Part shown: piece after piece, positions 32,401 through 38,014 of the stretch
Numbering within the stretch: the stretch's first letter is position 1
How the letters are laid out: the number at the start of each line of letters is the position of its first letter
Source: Stichopus chloronotus
Taxonomy: Eukaryota; Echinodermata; Holothuroidea; Aspidochirotida; Stichopodidae
Reading direction: 5' to 3'
DNA: 64,000 bases
Assembly: GCA_021234535.1 (NCBI GenBank)
Contig: CM037848.1
Location: forward strand, 15,207,444 to 15,271,443
Notes under the pieces: generated by a model
Told to the model about the DNA's origin: nothing
The model's input: only the letters and a program-made list of their open reading frames with translations
Database searches by the model: none
Position numbers and translations under genes: made by a program

Positions 32401-34324
32401 TTCTACATCATCCTTCCAAACAAAATTCCTCTCTTTGCTTTACATACTAAGATACCGTATCTGAACTTCACTTATGATTGGACTTTCCATTTTCTACAGT
32501 CACTGGAAAATTAAAAGGAAAAATTGAGGCTACAGTAAACTGGGAAGGAAAAAAAAACTCTCTAAATTATCACAATCAACTCATGTGCTTGCATTCCAGT
32601 CAGCACATCTTGTGGGAATTGTTCCGAGAAAAGTTACCACCACAGAATTGATGAAGAATTTGTACAAGGACACCAGAAATGACGGAGGCATTCTCTGGCC
32701 TTGACGGTTTTAAGTCCATCTCATATCGTAGTAAAAACAATATAATGTAACATTTATCCTAATTGTCAAGTTTATGATGATAGACTGGAATACACTTACA
32801 TATGAAAAGTGAAAGAAAAATACAACATGAAACTTGACTGGAACAAATTTTAGTTACAAGTGAAAAATGAAAGATAAATACAATCTCCCGTATTATGCAC
32901 AAAATGAGTGATATGTTATTGTTTTCATTATGTTTGACAAAATTTAGTGTTCATTGAACACTAGCTTTATGATATTTGGCTAAAATGTTGTTTTTACAAA
33001 CTGTGCTACAGTATATTGGCACAGCGTAGCTTCATCCAATTAAGTGGGTTTGTTTGTCTCTCAACACAATAAAAATGGACTGGAGATTGCTGTACATACT
33101 TATATAACACACTGAACAAATGTACATTTAGACCAAGTCACTGTTCAGTCAATGTTTCTTCCACAGAGCTGTCACTGAAAATTATGCAAAGCATACTGTC
33201 AGTCACAGTAACGACAGAGCCATCTTGAAATGCATGGTGCCAGTGTCAGAGAAGTTTCCACCGCGAGTTCAGTTGTTTCAGGGATGCGCTGTACATATTA
33301 ATGCAAAACCGAGGCATACAGTGCGGACCATGTTCATCACAATACAAGGCTGACAATGTGCAGCTGCCTACTTTGAATTTTGGTGAGCGGGGAGGGAGGT
33401 TATTGGGGCTGAGGTTCTTTTGAGGTGGGGCTATTTGGAGAGGTAGTATTTTCTTTGATTCTGTTAGAAAGCTGACACTCAATATAAAGGAGAGTGCGCC
33501 CACTTTGTCTGCATTCTGAAAAAACAACTAGGTACAAGAAAAAAAGGGAAAAAATTGAAGAGGAGAGAGAAAACAATAAAGTCAAAGGACTTGTGATGAT
33601 TCCTTGCCAATATTCATGAAGAACACAGTATGTACAACATGTAAGTGTGAATATCAATTTTGAAATTCACACACCTTATCAATCTAGAGAATGCATGCCA
33701 ACACTAATCTCTTTTGACCACAATATGTACTAAGCAGTTTTCTACGTTTTCACAATTTGACCTCTGGTGACCTCAAACGACCTTTGAACGCTACCAAAAA
33801 CAGTGGGAGTCATCTACTTAATATGACCAACCCACACCCGAATGTATGACATTAGCCATGGCTATACTTCTTGAGACAAAGTGTTTATATGGTGTTCACA
33901 AAGGTTTCACAATTTGACCTCTAGTGACCTCAACTGACCTTTGACCTCCACCTGAAACAATAGAGATCATCTACTCAGTATGACCAACCCACATACTAAA
34001 AATACACACATGCATACACGCATGCATGTGCAAACACACACACGCACAACATCACCATCAAATTGATTCCTTTTGCCTTCCGCAAGGAATCAACAAAAAG
34101 GTTGAATGTTCTGAGCAAATTAGGCCATGGACAGCTATGACATGTAAGTGTAGTACCTTTTGCCATCCTTTCATTGGCCGCTTTCTTCTTTTGAGGAGAA
34201 ATCCTTCAATTTTTCCCGGCTCTTGGTCCATCTTTTCCTCCATTTTCACCTCCAAAGGTTGCAGCTTTTGCATTTTGCTGCTGTCTGTTTCGTCCGGTCC
34301 TGAATCCATTGTGCCTGTTTTTCC
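5328..34324 (-). CDS. OSBPL3/6/7-like: Oxysterol-binding-protein-related gene (ORP subfamily III), 11 exons, 3' part missing
   Basis: This is the minus-strand spliced gene. Exons in transcription order are 34324-34157, 28069-28016, 26252-26127, 24585-24360, 22339-22242, 13648-13544, 12961-12817, 11163-11024, 9083-8973, 7841-7713 and 5406-5328. All have AG/GT borders and the phases agree throughout. From the ATG at 34309 they encode 455 residues plus one base. Residues ~34-130 form a PH domain containing [21 protein letters not shown] and [12 protein letters not shown], which closely follows the ORP3/6/7 pattern. A coiled coil lies at ~325-365 and a FFAT-like motif EFYDAHE at 410-416. Family members bind phosphoinositides through PH and VAP at the ER through FFAT, and transfer or sense lipids through a C-terminal ORD domain. 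The ORD is absent here and is inferred to lie left of the window. Vertebrate members are about 840-960 residues, so roughly half is present. An upstream start is possible because the first exon is open back to its acceptor. Confidence 0.9.
5407..7712. other. Intron 10 of the ORP gene
   Basis: Non-coding. It contains a family 1 TTAA element (about 5588-5938) and otherwise unremarkable AT-rich sequence. A small G-rich patch (6841-6876) is open on the plus strand but has no recognisable motif. Confidence 0.75.
5588..5938 (+). mobile_element. TTAA short inverted-repeat element, family 1, copy b
   Basis: It aligns along its length with 3730-4078. Shared blocks include agaatgatag-ctattca, gaaattcagtt, tcaaatgatgc and ctgaatagttta. 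The right end is GCCCTATTTCTCTTTAA at 5938. The left end is eroded around 5588 (aaaagcatttg). Confidence 0.65.
7713..7841 (-). CDS. OSBPL3/6/7-like: ORP coding exon 10: FFAT-like VAP-binding motif
   Basis: The acceptor is cttgattttcag and the donor is GAG/gtaaaa. The exon encodes residues 387-429. It contains [20 protein letters not shown] and an acidic Ser run SSSSEDE. EFYDAHE at residues 410-416 fits the FFAT consensus E-F-F-D-A-x-E with Tyr at position 3. ORP3/6 have EFFDAQE at this place. FFAT binds the MSP domain of VAP proteins at the ER, so the protein is expected at ER-plasma-membrane contact sites. Confidence 0.92.
7842..8972. other. Intron 9 of the ORP gene
   Basis: About 1.1 kb of non-coding sequence. 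I see no repeat or RNA gene that I can name. Confidence 0.7.
8973..9083 (-). CDS. OSBPL3/6/7-like: ORP coding exon 9: coiled coil end
   Basis: The acceptor is ttcaatttcag and the donor is GTG/gtatgt. The exon encodes residues 350-386. It starts [20 protein letters not shown], which extends the exon 8 coiled coil, then [16 protein letters not shown]. Phase 0 at both borders. Confidence 0.87.
9483..9617. repeat. Short-unit satellite based on ACAATACATT
   Basis: Degenerate tandem copies of a 5/10-base unit (acaatacatt, gcaatacaat, ttacaatac). It creates open frames on both strands rich in Tyr, Cys, Thr and Ile, which are artefacts of the repeat. Confidence 0.85.
10471..10868. repeat. Dispersed repeat, family 4, copy a
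   Basis: It shares ordered blocks with 31135-31516. These are ttcac-ta..ttttccaaac-t-tcaagtt, cata-tgatga, tttgtgacc-gac, and a final tccaaaatcct/tcaaaatcct followed by gactcaatat/aactcaatcc. No coding frame. Ends are uncertain. Confidence 0.5.
11024..11163 (-). CDS. OSBPL3/6/7-like: ORP coding exon 8: coiled-coil region
   Basis: The acceptor is catccccag and the donor is GCAA/gtaagt. The split codon G/TT gives V303, then residues 304-349. [20 protein letters not shown] is followed by heptad-like [18 protein letters not shown]. The helix continues into exon 9, which suggests a dimerising or structural coiled coil between the PH and FFAT parts. Confidence 0.85.
11164..12816. other. Intron 7 of the ORP gene
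   Basis: Non-coding. A two-copy tandem duplication (atgctagcctatgcaatg, period about 46) lies at 11649-11717. No other recognisable feature. Confidence 0.7.
12817..12961 (-). CDS. OSBPL3/6/7-like: ORP coding exon 7: linker
   Basis: The acceptor follows a T-rich tract (tttttgaag) and the donor is CTCG/gtgaga. The exon encodes residues 255-302 plus one base. It contains [20 protein letters not shown] and ends [13 protein letters not shown]. Low-complexity Ser and acidic content is typical of this region in ORP3/6. Phase 1 at the 3' end agrees with exon 8. Confidence 0.78.
12962..13543. other. Intron 6 of the ORP gene
   Basis: A 582-base intron with a 13-base G run (13511-13523) about 20 bases past the exon 6 donor. 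On the transcript this is a C run. Nothing else stands out. Confidence 0.75.
13544..13648 (-). CDS. OSBPL3/6/7-like: ORP coding exon 6: Ser/Lys-rich linker
   Basis: The acceptor is cgtctgcag and the donor is CAG/gtaaac. The exon encodes residues 220-254: [17 protein letters not shown], then [18 protein letters not shown]. The region is strongly basic and serine-rich, so it is a likely phosphorylated or nuclear-localisation-like linker. There is no family-diagnostic motif. Support comes from splice sites, phase 0 at both ends and order. Confidence 0.75.
15267..15270. repeat. Target-site duplication, left (TAGC)
   Basis: TAGC directly precedes the TGTAGTG start of the 5' LTR and is repeated at 21263-21266. 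Confidence 0.8.
15271..16030 (+). repeat. 5' LTR
   Basis: A 760-bp direct repeat of 20503-21262. It starts TGTAGTGACTTT and ends TTCAACCAAA. The two differences seen by eye are cgatcaT/Caaatgg in the first third and tatagC/Tatgcac in the second half. An 83-codon open frame inside it is shared by both LTRs and is probably fortuitous. Confidence 0.96.
15987..15996 (+). promoter_or_regulatory. TATA-like box in 5' LTR
   Basis: TATAAAAAAG lies only 34-43 bases before the LTR end. If used, transcription would start within the last 10-15 bases of the LTR and leave a very short R-U5. Confidence 0.5.
16032..16049 (+). other. Primer-binding site, tRNA-Trp type
   Basis: TGGTGACCCCGACGTGAT lies one base past the 5' LTR. 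It is complementary to the 3' end expected of metazoan tRNA-Trp (ATCACGTCGGGGTCACCA), the primer known for CsRn1-type elements. Confidence 0.85.
16079..16242 (-). repeat. Perfect inverted copy of polypurine tract plus LTR start
   Basis: Read on the minus strand, these 164 bases equal 20491-20654, which is the polypurine tract and the first 152 bases of the 3' LTR. I found no mismatch. The first 152 LTR bases also equal 15271-15422. An 8-base direct repeat CCATTAGC sits at the left end (16081-16088) and just past the right end (16243-16250), as expected from template switching at microhomology. Confidence 0.95.
16243..16419 (+). other. Remainder of retrotransposon leader
   Basis: AT-rich untranslated sequence between the inverted segment and the gag start codon, with an A9 run near 16323. 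No open frame or motif is recognised. Confidence 0.6.
16420..17256 (+). CDS. gag: gag polyprotein of the Ty3/gypsy element
   Basis: A 278-codon open frame starting ATG TCT ACC. The N-terminal half ([19 protein letters not shown] near residues 20-38, then LKAELIKRT) is the capsid-type gag region found in CsRn1-like elements. Residues ~190-215 form a coiled coil ([16 protein letters not shown]), followed by a basic Arg/Ser segment. The C-terminus has a zinc knuckle with C247, H250, C260 and C264 (CWYH...CRKSC), a C-X2-H-X9-C-X3-C arrangement in place of the usual CCHC. The stop is TAG at 17254. The pol frame overlaps in the -1 frame. There are no internal stops. Confidence 0.93.
   Translation: MSTQNAATTPTLAAVSVKLPPYWPNDPTIWFAQVEAQFATRGITSEETKYHYVIGSLQPDLAQEVRDILIAPPAENPYNTLKAELIKRTTASEQKRLHRLLKTEELGDNTPSQLLRKMYQLLGDNKLEPSILKQLFVQRLPANIQLILASVSDTTAIEQLAQMEIMETSNTQYLAAINQASASNSNTVVTASEVQQLRDQIKELTSQLADLKTEMRERSRSRGRSQKRQNKSDNKRDSSTSGSDDLCWYHRTYGDKALNCRKSCKLYAKYLENAKASE
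17184..20396 (+). CDS. pol: pol polyprotein of the Ty3/gypsy element
   Basis: The open frame runs from the stop at 17181 to TAG at 20394, about 1,070 codons, in the -1 frame relative to gag with a 73-base overlap. No AUG start is needed if it is made by frameshift. Numbering from 17196: protease [12 protein letters not shown] with D47; reverse transcriptase with D286 (SKVDLVRAY) and YIDD at 346-349; RNase H with D499 ([11 protein letters not shown]) and TDHKPL; integrase zinc module with H691, H695 and CLKC; catalytic core [17 protein letters not shown] and GLVERFH; then a GPY/F-type module ([10 protein letters not shown]) near 970. All catalytic motifs are intact. No chromodomain is seen. 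Confidence 0.95.
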   Translation, partial: QGTQLPQVMQALCQIFGKRQGQRIVAATVGPDNSRLFYIIDKNHNLKLLVDTGAAVSVVPPTSTDLRSRGNGPSLKAINGTPITTFGYRSLTLNIGLRRRFQWIFVVADVRKPILGCDFLRHFALLVDVKGNRLVDALTHITVTGTTTTERTLSPTFATSNIHADFDTLLNDYPSIAIPNFNELPVKHKVTHHITTNGPPVTARTRRMAPDRLKAARNAFDHMLQLGIIRPSDSNWASPLHMVPKSSGDWRPCGDYRALNNITVPDAYPIPHIHDFSASLHGARIFSKVDLVRAYHQIPVEKSDICKTAVTTPFGLYEFIRMPFGLRNSAQTFQRFMDEVTRGLPFCYVYIDDILIASESHDQHKQHMRQLFSRLHDYGVVINPDKCLYGVTSLDFLGHRVEPGGIRPLPEKVQTIHDFPIPTTIRGLREYLGLFNFYRRFIPRCSELLQPLTDILAGKKPKSAPIVLDEMASQAFNNSKTELANATLLVHPDHTKPLSLVVDASDTGVGGALQQYQDGCWRPIAFFSKKLTDTEKRYSTFSRELFAMYLSIRHFRHLLEGRKFHIWTDHKPLTYALKSGSDRYSPREIRHLDFVSQFTNDIRHISGRNNAVADALSRAAVSGIDLSDTPVDFAQIAAEQQNDSELMRLYASSPDRFKEVPLPSSDGTLLCDITKGHPRPFVPEKFRRLIFDKLHSMSHPGIRATQRLITDRFVWTSINKDVRDWAKTCLKCQRSKVHRHTVAPLGTFANPDARFDHVHIDLVGPLPPSNGSTYLLTIIDRFTRWPEAICLPDITAETVAKAFLSRWIAMFGTPSIITTDRGTQFESDLFKQLAMLLGSTRVRTTSYHPIANGLVERFHRQLKQALKASNDSARWSEALPLILLSLRNAIKPDIGCTAAELVFGAALRLPCDMISPTSSDALDDPTQYVDRLRKHMSTLQPATSRPATRDEHIPPDLHTCSHVWVRDDRVKRPLQPPYRGPYKIVDRNDKSFALEINGRTDSVSIDRLKVAYLEDPPKTPQMSDAPTAPTDSSQSTELTRPSTVVSRSGNAIPRTITRSGRHVHWPVRYR
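20397..20490 (+). other. Non-coding spacer between pol and polypurine tract
   Basis: About 95 bases of T-rich sequence after the pol stop. No envelope-like frame is present. Confidence 0.7.
20491..20502 (+). other. Polypurine tract
   Basis: AGGAGGGGG followed by cta lies directly before the 3' LTR start. It is the plus-strand primer site and is also included in the inverted leader copy. Confidence 0.88.
20503..21262 (+). repeat. 3' LTR
   Basis: A 760-bp copy of the 5' LTR with two substitutions seen. It ends CAACCAAA at the right TAGC duplication. Confidence 0.96.
21263..21266. repeat. Target-site duplication, right (TAGC)
   Basis: TAGC directly follows the 3' LTR end CAACCAAA and matches 15267-15270. 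This fixes the LTR length at exactly 760 bp on both sides. Confidence 0.8.
21923..21979 (-). other. G-run cluster on the transcribed strand (possible G-quadruplex)
   Basis: The plus strand reads as repeated C4-C5 runs. The ORP pre-mRNA therefore carries GGGGG-TT-GGGG-TGGA-GGGG and further G4 runs about 260 bases past the exon 5 donor. A second, smaller cluster lies at 22141-22170. Confidence 0.55.
22242..22339 (-). CDS. OSBPL3/6/7-like: ORP coding exon 5: linker helix
   Basis: The acceptor is tctttattcag and the donor is GAG/gtgagt, a strong match. With the split codon G/AT it encodes residues 187-219 starting [20 protein letters not shown]. This resembles the helical segment after the PH domain in ORP3/6. 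Only the phase that continues exon 4 avoids a stop, which supports the join. It ends in phase 0. Confidence 0.85.
22789..22852. repeat. Alternating TATGCA/GCATAT low-complexity run
   Basis: A self-complementary purine-pyrimidine stretch (catatgcatattgcatgtgtatatgcacatg...) that could form hairpins. Confidence 0.75.
23501..23660 (-). other. GC-rich open segment of unknown origin
   Basis: The minus-strand reading contains [20 protein letters not shown] and ends ALRKISH before a stop at 23510. Its composition is richer in GC than the surrounding intron. No good donor site allows it to be an extra ORP exon. It may be an exapted or retro-inserted fragment. I do not recognise the protein. Confidence 0.3.
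23990..24350. repeat. Three-unit tandem repeat, period about 120 bp
   Basis: Units share tagatctttca-cat-a, ctcaacccca/cttaacccca, g-a-aaagatgga, and caaagtggtctggtc-gaga. The last unit abuts the exon 4 donor at 24359. Confidence 0.75.
24360..24585 (-). CDS. OSBPL3/6/7-like: ORP coding exon 4: end of PH domain and linker
   Basis: The acceptor is ctctcttag and the donor is GGGAG/gtacac. The exon encodes residues 112-186 plus the first base of codon 187. [21 protein letters not shown] is the C-terminal PH helix. A Ser/Thr-rich segment and a basic stretch [18 protein letters not shown] follow. An internal CAG/gtacag could serve as a shorter donor, but only the phase-1 donor chosen here keeps the next exon open. 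Confidence 0.88.
24586..26126. other. Intron 3 of the ORP gene
   Basis: Non-coding. It contains one family 3 inverted-repeat element (about 25342-25506). Nothing else is recognised. Confidence 0.7.
25342..25506. mobile_element. Family 3 short inverted-repeat element, copy a
   Basis: The left part (cctcacaactcactagtgtggg) resembles the left flank of the 27198-27378 copy. The right end AATGCATGAGTGAGCAAG then GTAAGTATATGTCTACGATG matches its right terminal repeat. Confidence 0.6.
26127..26252 (-). CDS. OSBPL3/6/7-like: ORP coding exon 3: PH domain
   Basis: This 126-nt exon encodes residues 70-111. It opens [19 protein letters not shown] and closes with [15 protein letters not shown]. The vertebrate counterpart has KGK-HGSIDV and RRIDLDTEEHIYHLK, so the match is strong with a divergent loop (ERQDDPEA) between. 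The acceptor is attcacag. An alternative AG six bases downstream would drop only LQ. The donor is AAG/gtgatc. Phase 0 at both ends. Confidence 0.92.
26314..27110. repeat. Minisatellite based on GTATTATCAGGGTCTCTATAACATA
   Basis: Around two dozen degenerate units of about 31-36 bases. Each contains (T)ATCAGGG(T/C)CTCTATAACATA. It yields a repetitive minus-strand open frame (26421-26672) that is not a gene. Confidence 0.88.
27198..27378. mobile_element. Family 3 short inverted-repeat element, complete copy
   Basis: The left end ATTCACGAGTATATACTTAC..TTGCCTCACTTTAATGCAT is the reverse complement, with few mismatches, of the right end ATGCATTAGTGAGGCAGGAGG..TAAGTATATGTGTACGATGTGAAT. The terminal repeats are about 42-45 bases in a 181-base element, so it is MITE-like. 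The shared left flank ctcacaactt of other copies suggests the true left edge may be near 27174. Confidence 0.8.
27520..27610. mobile_element. Family 3 element, inverted half copy
   Basis: GAGGGCGCGGTG through aatgcatgagtaagcaagggg to gtctac matches the reverse complement of 27198-27292. Confidence 0.65.
27670..27800. other. GC-richer open patch inside intron 2
   Basis: The plus strand reads open through [20 protein letters not shown] and ends in a good-looking donor CAG/gtaagt, but no acceptor or family match is seen. The minus strand has cgttttcag/CCCGACGAG/gtacgg, which could be a 9-base phase-0 microexon adding PDE to the PH loop. Both readings are speculative. Confidence 0.25.
28016..28069 (-). 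CDS. OSBPL3/6/7-like: ORP coding exon 2: PH domain
   Basis: This 54-nt exon encodes residues 52-69, [18 protein letters not shown]. It is nearly the same as the vertebrate ORP3/6 PH segment that follows KGW-K. The acceptor is ccccgcag and the donor is GAG/gtaacc. Both borders are phase 0 and match exons 1 and 3. The exon/intron split at K/RYFV is what makes this small exon certain. Confidence 0.92.
29836..30510. repeat. Minisatellite, unit about 46-50 bp
   Basis: About 14 degenerate units of the form gagggcactgctagaaggttaccagag-gcaacagacatggtaga. Minus-strand open frames in it (29833-30084, 30235-30429) are repeat artefacts. Confidence 0.92.
31135..31516. repeat. Dispersed repeat, family 4, copy b
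   Basis: A diverged copy of 10471-10868. A T-rich run replaces part of its left end. Confidence 0.5.
31881..31931. mobile_element. Family 3 element, right-end fragment
   Basis: AATGCATTAGTATAAGCAAG then GTATGTCTACGATGTGAA matches the right terminal repeat of the copy at 27334-27378. Confidence 0.6.
33745..33994. repeat. Duplicated block with TGACCT half-site arrays
   Basis: A unit of about 157 bp occurs twice (ttcacaatttgacctct-gtgacctcaa... then gatcatctactcagtatgaccaaccca). In the first unit the half-sites start at 33758, 33768 and 33778 (the last CGACCT). In the second they start at 33915, 33925, 33935 and 33942. Spacing is 4, 4 and 4, 4, 1. On the host sense strand these are AGGTCA direct repeats of DR4 and DR1 type. 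Confidence 0.85.
34157..34324 (-). CDS. OSBPL3/6/7-like: ORP coding exon 1: start codon and first PH strand
   Basis: The acceptor is ctattttcag at 34325 and the donor is AAAG/gtacta below 34157. The first ATG of the exon is at 34309 with A at -3 and G at +4, a good Kozak context. It gives residues 1-51 beginning [12 protein letters not shown], then an acidic/basic stretch, then the PH start [20 protein letters not shown]. The 15 bases before the ATG are also open in frame, so an upstream exon could add residues. The exon ends in phase 0. Confidence 0.88.
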
Positions 34325-37300
34325 CTGAAAATAGTGAAATACATAACCAAAAAGATTATTCACCTTACTGTATCATTACCAGCTCAGAAATTAAAGGAAA
34401 TCAACCTCACATAAGGCATACATTAGGAAATGTTCTACAACATCAATTGTAGCTGTCATGTTAATTAAAATTTTGGCTTTCTACAGTAGATGTGACCTTT
34501 TAGATAAAATGATGCATGAAGAAGAGCAAAATGAAGAGAAAAGCATCCTCCTTAGAATAGAGGAACCTTGAGAAGATGAAAATAAATGAACTTGAAGACT
34601 TTCAAGGTAATGTAACTGGTAGTTACTCTGTGAAACCTTGGAGAGCTTTTTGTCACCATTCTAGGAGAGGCTCTTATTTTGACAACCAAACCTTTAGAGG
34701 CCAAAACAGTATGAGTGTTGAGTCATCCGAAATCTCGCTTTGCAGAGAATACCGTATGTATGTACCAAAACATTCAAGAAGTTTCATGGCGCACTTTATG
34801 ACCTAAAACTGGGTATATTGAAGTCTCATGAACACCCATTTGTACAATACTTGAGGATGTGGTGCTTATTGGGCTTGTACCAACAGATACAGCAGGATAG
34901 ACACTATTACAGGTTTAGCAGTGCAATAATTGCTACAGTATTACTGTACTATACATTACTGAAATTTAATCAGGGACTGTGTTCTACACAGGGAAGCTGG
35001 CTGGGTGCTTGAGTCCTCCTCCCCCTCCTCCCCCTCCCCCCCCCCCACAAAAAGAAATTGGCTAGCAGGCCAAAAAAAAATCAGCGATTTAAATAAACTA
35101 TCATTCACCTTTCATTTTTGTAAAAGTAAGCTTTTGAGACACAAGATCTCAAAATAAAGAAAGTCTGGACGTCTTCAGTGAGGCCCAAAAGCACCATTTT
35201 TAGCAAACTGGGAGGCTTTTGGAAAAAAATGTCTTGACACTATACGCCAACTGAAGGTGGTGCTCCGCGTTGACGGCAAAATGGGAATTAGTCACCCTGC
35301 CAACAAAAAAATGTGTCCCTAGAATAACTGCGCTCGATGTATACAGGTCACCATGCATACAGATCGAGATACAGTAGGAGGCGATGACTGACTGTAGTAT
35401 CAATCAGCACAGGAGGTAACTAACATGCTCTGGAAAGGGGAAACATGCTGAGGGGAGGGGAAAAAACTAACTCTATCTTAGACATTAAAGAAACAAGAAT
35501 AAAGTGTCCCACAAAAAAAAGAGCTTGGTAAATAATGATGAGGTAAAACATAAAATATGGTACAGGAGGGTGTGCAGAGATGTAGATGCTACGGTATACG
35601 GGTATGGTGTTTATTAAGTCAATAGTACATCAATAGGCCTATACAGCAAATTAGTGAAACAGGTCTCTCTCTCTTCAGACTATAGTACAGTAGTGAGTAT
35701 CACTGCATATATTCAGGTCATATTTATCTTTTCACTAACTCCAGACTCCAAATACCAATCAAACATATGTACACTGCTGCATATATGCAGAATCCCATAC
35801 CATCAACAATTAACCAATATACAGTTGGTCAATTTGCATGCAGCAAATTTGGTCCAAAAAGCCACACAAATGGTACTTCCATGAAGGGTCCTTATTAATT
35901 TAGTGTCAATGTGAAGTGAAATAATTACAGTCACTGTTGGGTTTCAATTTCAACAAAGGCTAAATAATGTATGACTGATCAGCTCACGATATATGAATAT
36001 GCATGACACATTGAAGATTGCTCCCAAGAAGCTGATTGGACACAAAGAGGAGAGGAAAGATGTGGTTCATGAATATGGACTTTTGGGAGCAGTTGGTGGG
36101 TATAAATAAATAGAAAATGATAAATAGAGAATGATTGCTACACTTGATAAAATAAGTAATGGGCATGTCTGGTTCTGTTGGGAGGGTAGAGGGTGATCAT
36201 TTACTGCCTACCCCCAAATTTCTAGAAAGGGGATATATCCTTTTTGACTAGAGAGGGCACTTGACATTACATGTTCATGAAGTAAGATCTTTTTACAGTT
36301 TTCATTTAGACCCGCGATTCTTAAATGGAGGACCAAAAAATATGAGACAAAATATGATTGTCCATCTTCACATCCATTTTCCGGGCAGAGCAGTTATTAA
36401 TGTGACAACCAACACAGGCCTTTCACTTATAACATTATTCACGTGTTTGATTTCCTCAAACTGTTAACCCATACGTCTCCTTTGATGTTTACAAATTAAT
36501 GTCATGCCGCTTTGTTTTTAGTTTGTTCGTCGAAGCAACCTTTTTGTCCATATACATGACCTGCAAAGTTATGATGTGCAGCGCCACCAGCCCACGATGA
36601 TCACTACTAAACCCTTACATGGCCCACTGGAGAAAGTAATACAGAAGCCCTGCTTTAGACATTTATCTCCCCCCTCTTCCTGACTGTGAGAGGGTTTTAG
36701 GTTTATTATATATACTGTGGATAAATAATTCTCCATTTTCTATGTTACATGTTTCAGATTTTTTCCTACAGCTACTGTACTTCACAGCAAGACACAAGTT
36801 GCAATGTACAACACTGTGAGTGAGACTTGCTACTTTCACCAAGTCCTTAAAGATATTCTACACATGCTGGATTATCGAGTCACAATATGATGAATGCATT
36901 ATTAGTGTGCATGAATTACTTCCTCTTTGGATATGAGCAATCGAAGAACGGCACTAGACAGATTCCTAGAGAAATTGCAATTCACTTCTCCTGTTGAATG
37001 CATTGTAATTAATAGCCTACATGTACAGTACAACGGTACCTCGAGGAGCCTATACCTGTACCTTGGTACACTAAGATAGGAAATAGAGAATGTGGAGTTA
37101 CCCAAACAGTGGAAGCACACAATCACGATGGTTGGAAAATTCTTCAACCAAGCATCCCTAAAGTTTCAGAGAATCTCAGCATGTATCAGGGACTGCAGCT
37201 AGTACGTGAGGGATAAATCAGTAGTGCTTCCAGAGATGGAGAGTGGGCCCTGGGGAGACAGAGAGAGTGTGGAGAGAAGACTAACAGACATTTTGACGAT

Positions 37301-37495
37301 ACAACTCTGTCATAAATTTTCATGTTCCAAAGGTGAACTCCTCCCTCCCTCCAAAATTAAAACAAGCCTACCCTTAGCCCTAGGTTGATAATTGGAGCAT
37401 TGGTTTTACAGGCATACAATGCTGAGAACTCAAATCAGCATAGTCATAGTGCAGGAATTCAAACATTGAGCAGACACTCCATGGTAAAATCCCCA

Positions 37496-37559
37496 CCGCC
37501 CTCAACCCCCACTGACTAGTTTTTCAGCCCCCCTCAACCCCCACTGACTAGTTTTTCAG
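37496..37559. repeat. Two-copy 31-bp tandem duplication
   Basis: The unit cctcaacccccactgactag plus tttttcag is repeated back to back. Confidence 0.9.
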
Positions 37560-37925
37560 GTAGCCAACTTGATCCCCAATTCTGAAGTGCATTGAAAATC
37601 CATAAATTGTTCTAACAGTATTTTTATTTTGCTAAGTAGGTCAAAAGCTTTCTTGTTATTTTCTTGAAAAGTTTTATTTTACTTCTCTGGCTCCCTCTGG
37701 TTCCAAACAGGATTTACTAAAGGTTACAGAAATTTCTGGCCATTTCTGCCAAACCGCTACCTACAGTAAATCTTTCCGCACATGAATGAAGGTATTTCAA
37801 CCATGCATTCTGTTCGATTGGTCTAATATCGCCAGGATCCCAGAAACGGGGGAAAAACACACTTTACAGTATTTCACAGCTTTCCCTTTATTTGTTGACA
37901 TTCTGCAGCACTTACAGTACTACTC

Positions 37926-38014
37926 CCCACAACTTACCAATATGGGTATTCACAGGTGTATTTGAGCGTGTATGACGATGCATAAGGTAAGTATATATGT
38001 CTACTTTAGGTGAA
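37926..38014. mobile_element. Family 3 element, short internally deleted copy
   Basis: The left end cccacaactt..gggtattcac and right end gcataaggtaagtatatatg then tctac...gtgaat resemble the family 3 termini. Only about 20 bases lie between them. Confidence 0.5.

Larger units (their letters stand above)
28070..34156. other. Intron 1 (first coding intron) of the ORP gene
   Basis: A 6.1-kb intron. It holds a 46-50-bp minisatellite (29836-30510), a dispersed repeat copy (31135-31516), a family 3 fragment (31881-31931) and a duplicated block of nuclear-receptor-like half-sites (33745-33994) close to exon 1. No extra exon is recognised. Confidence 0.7.
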
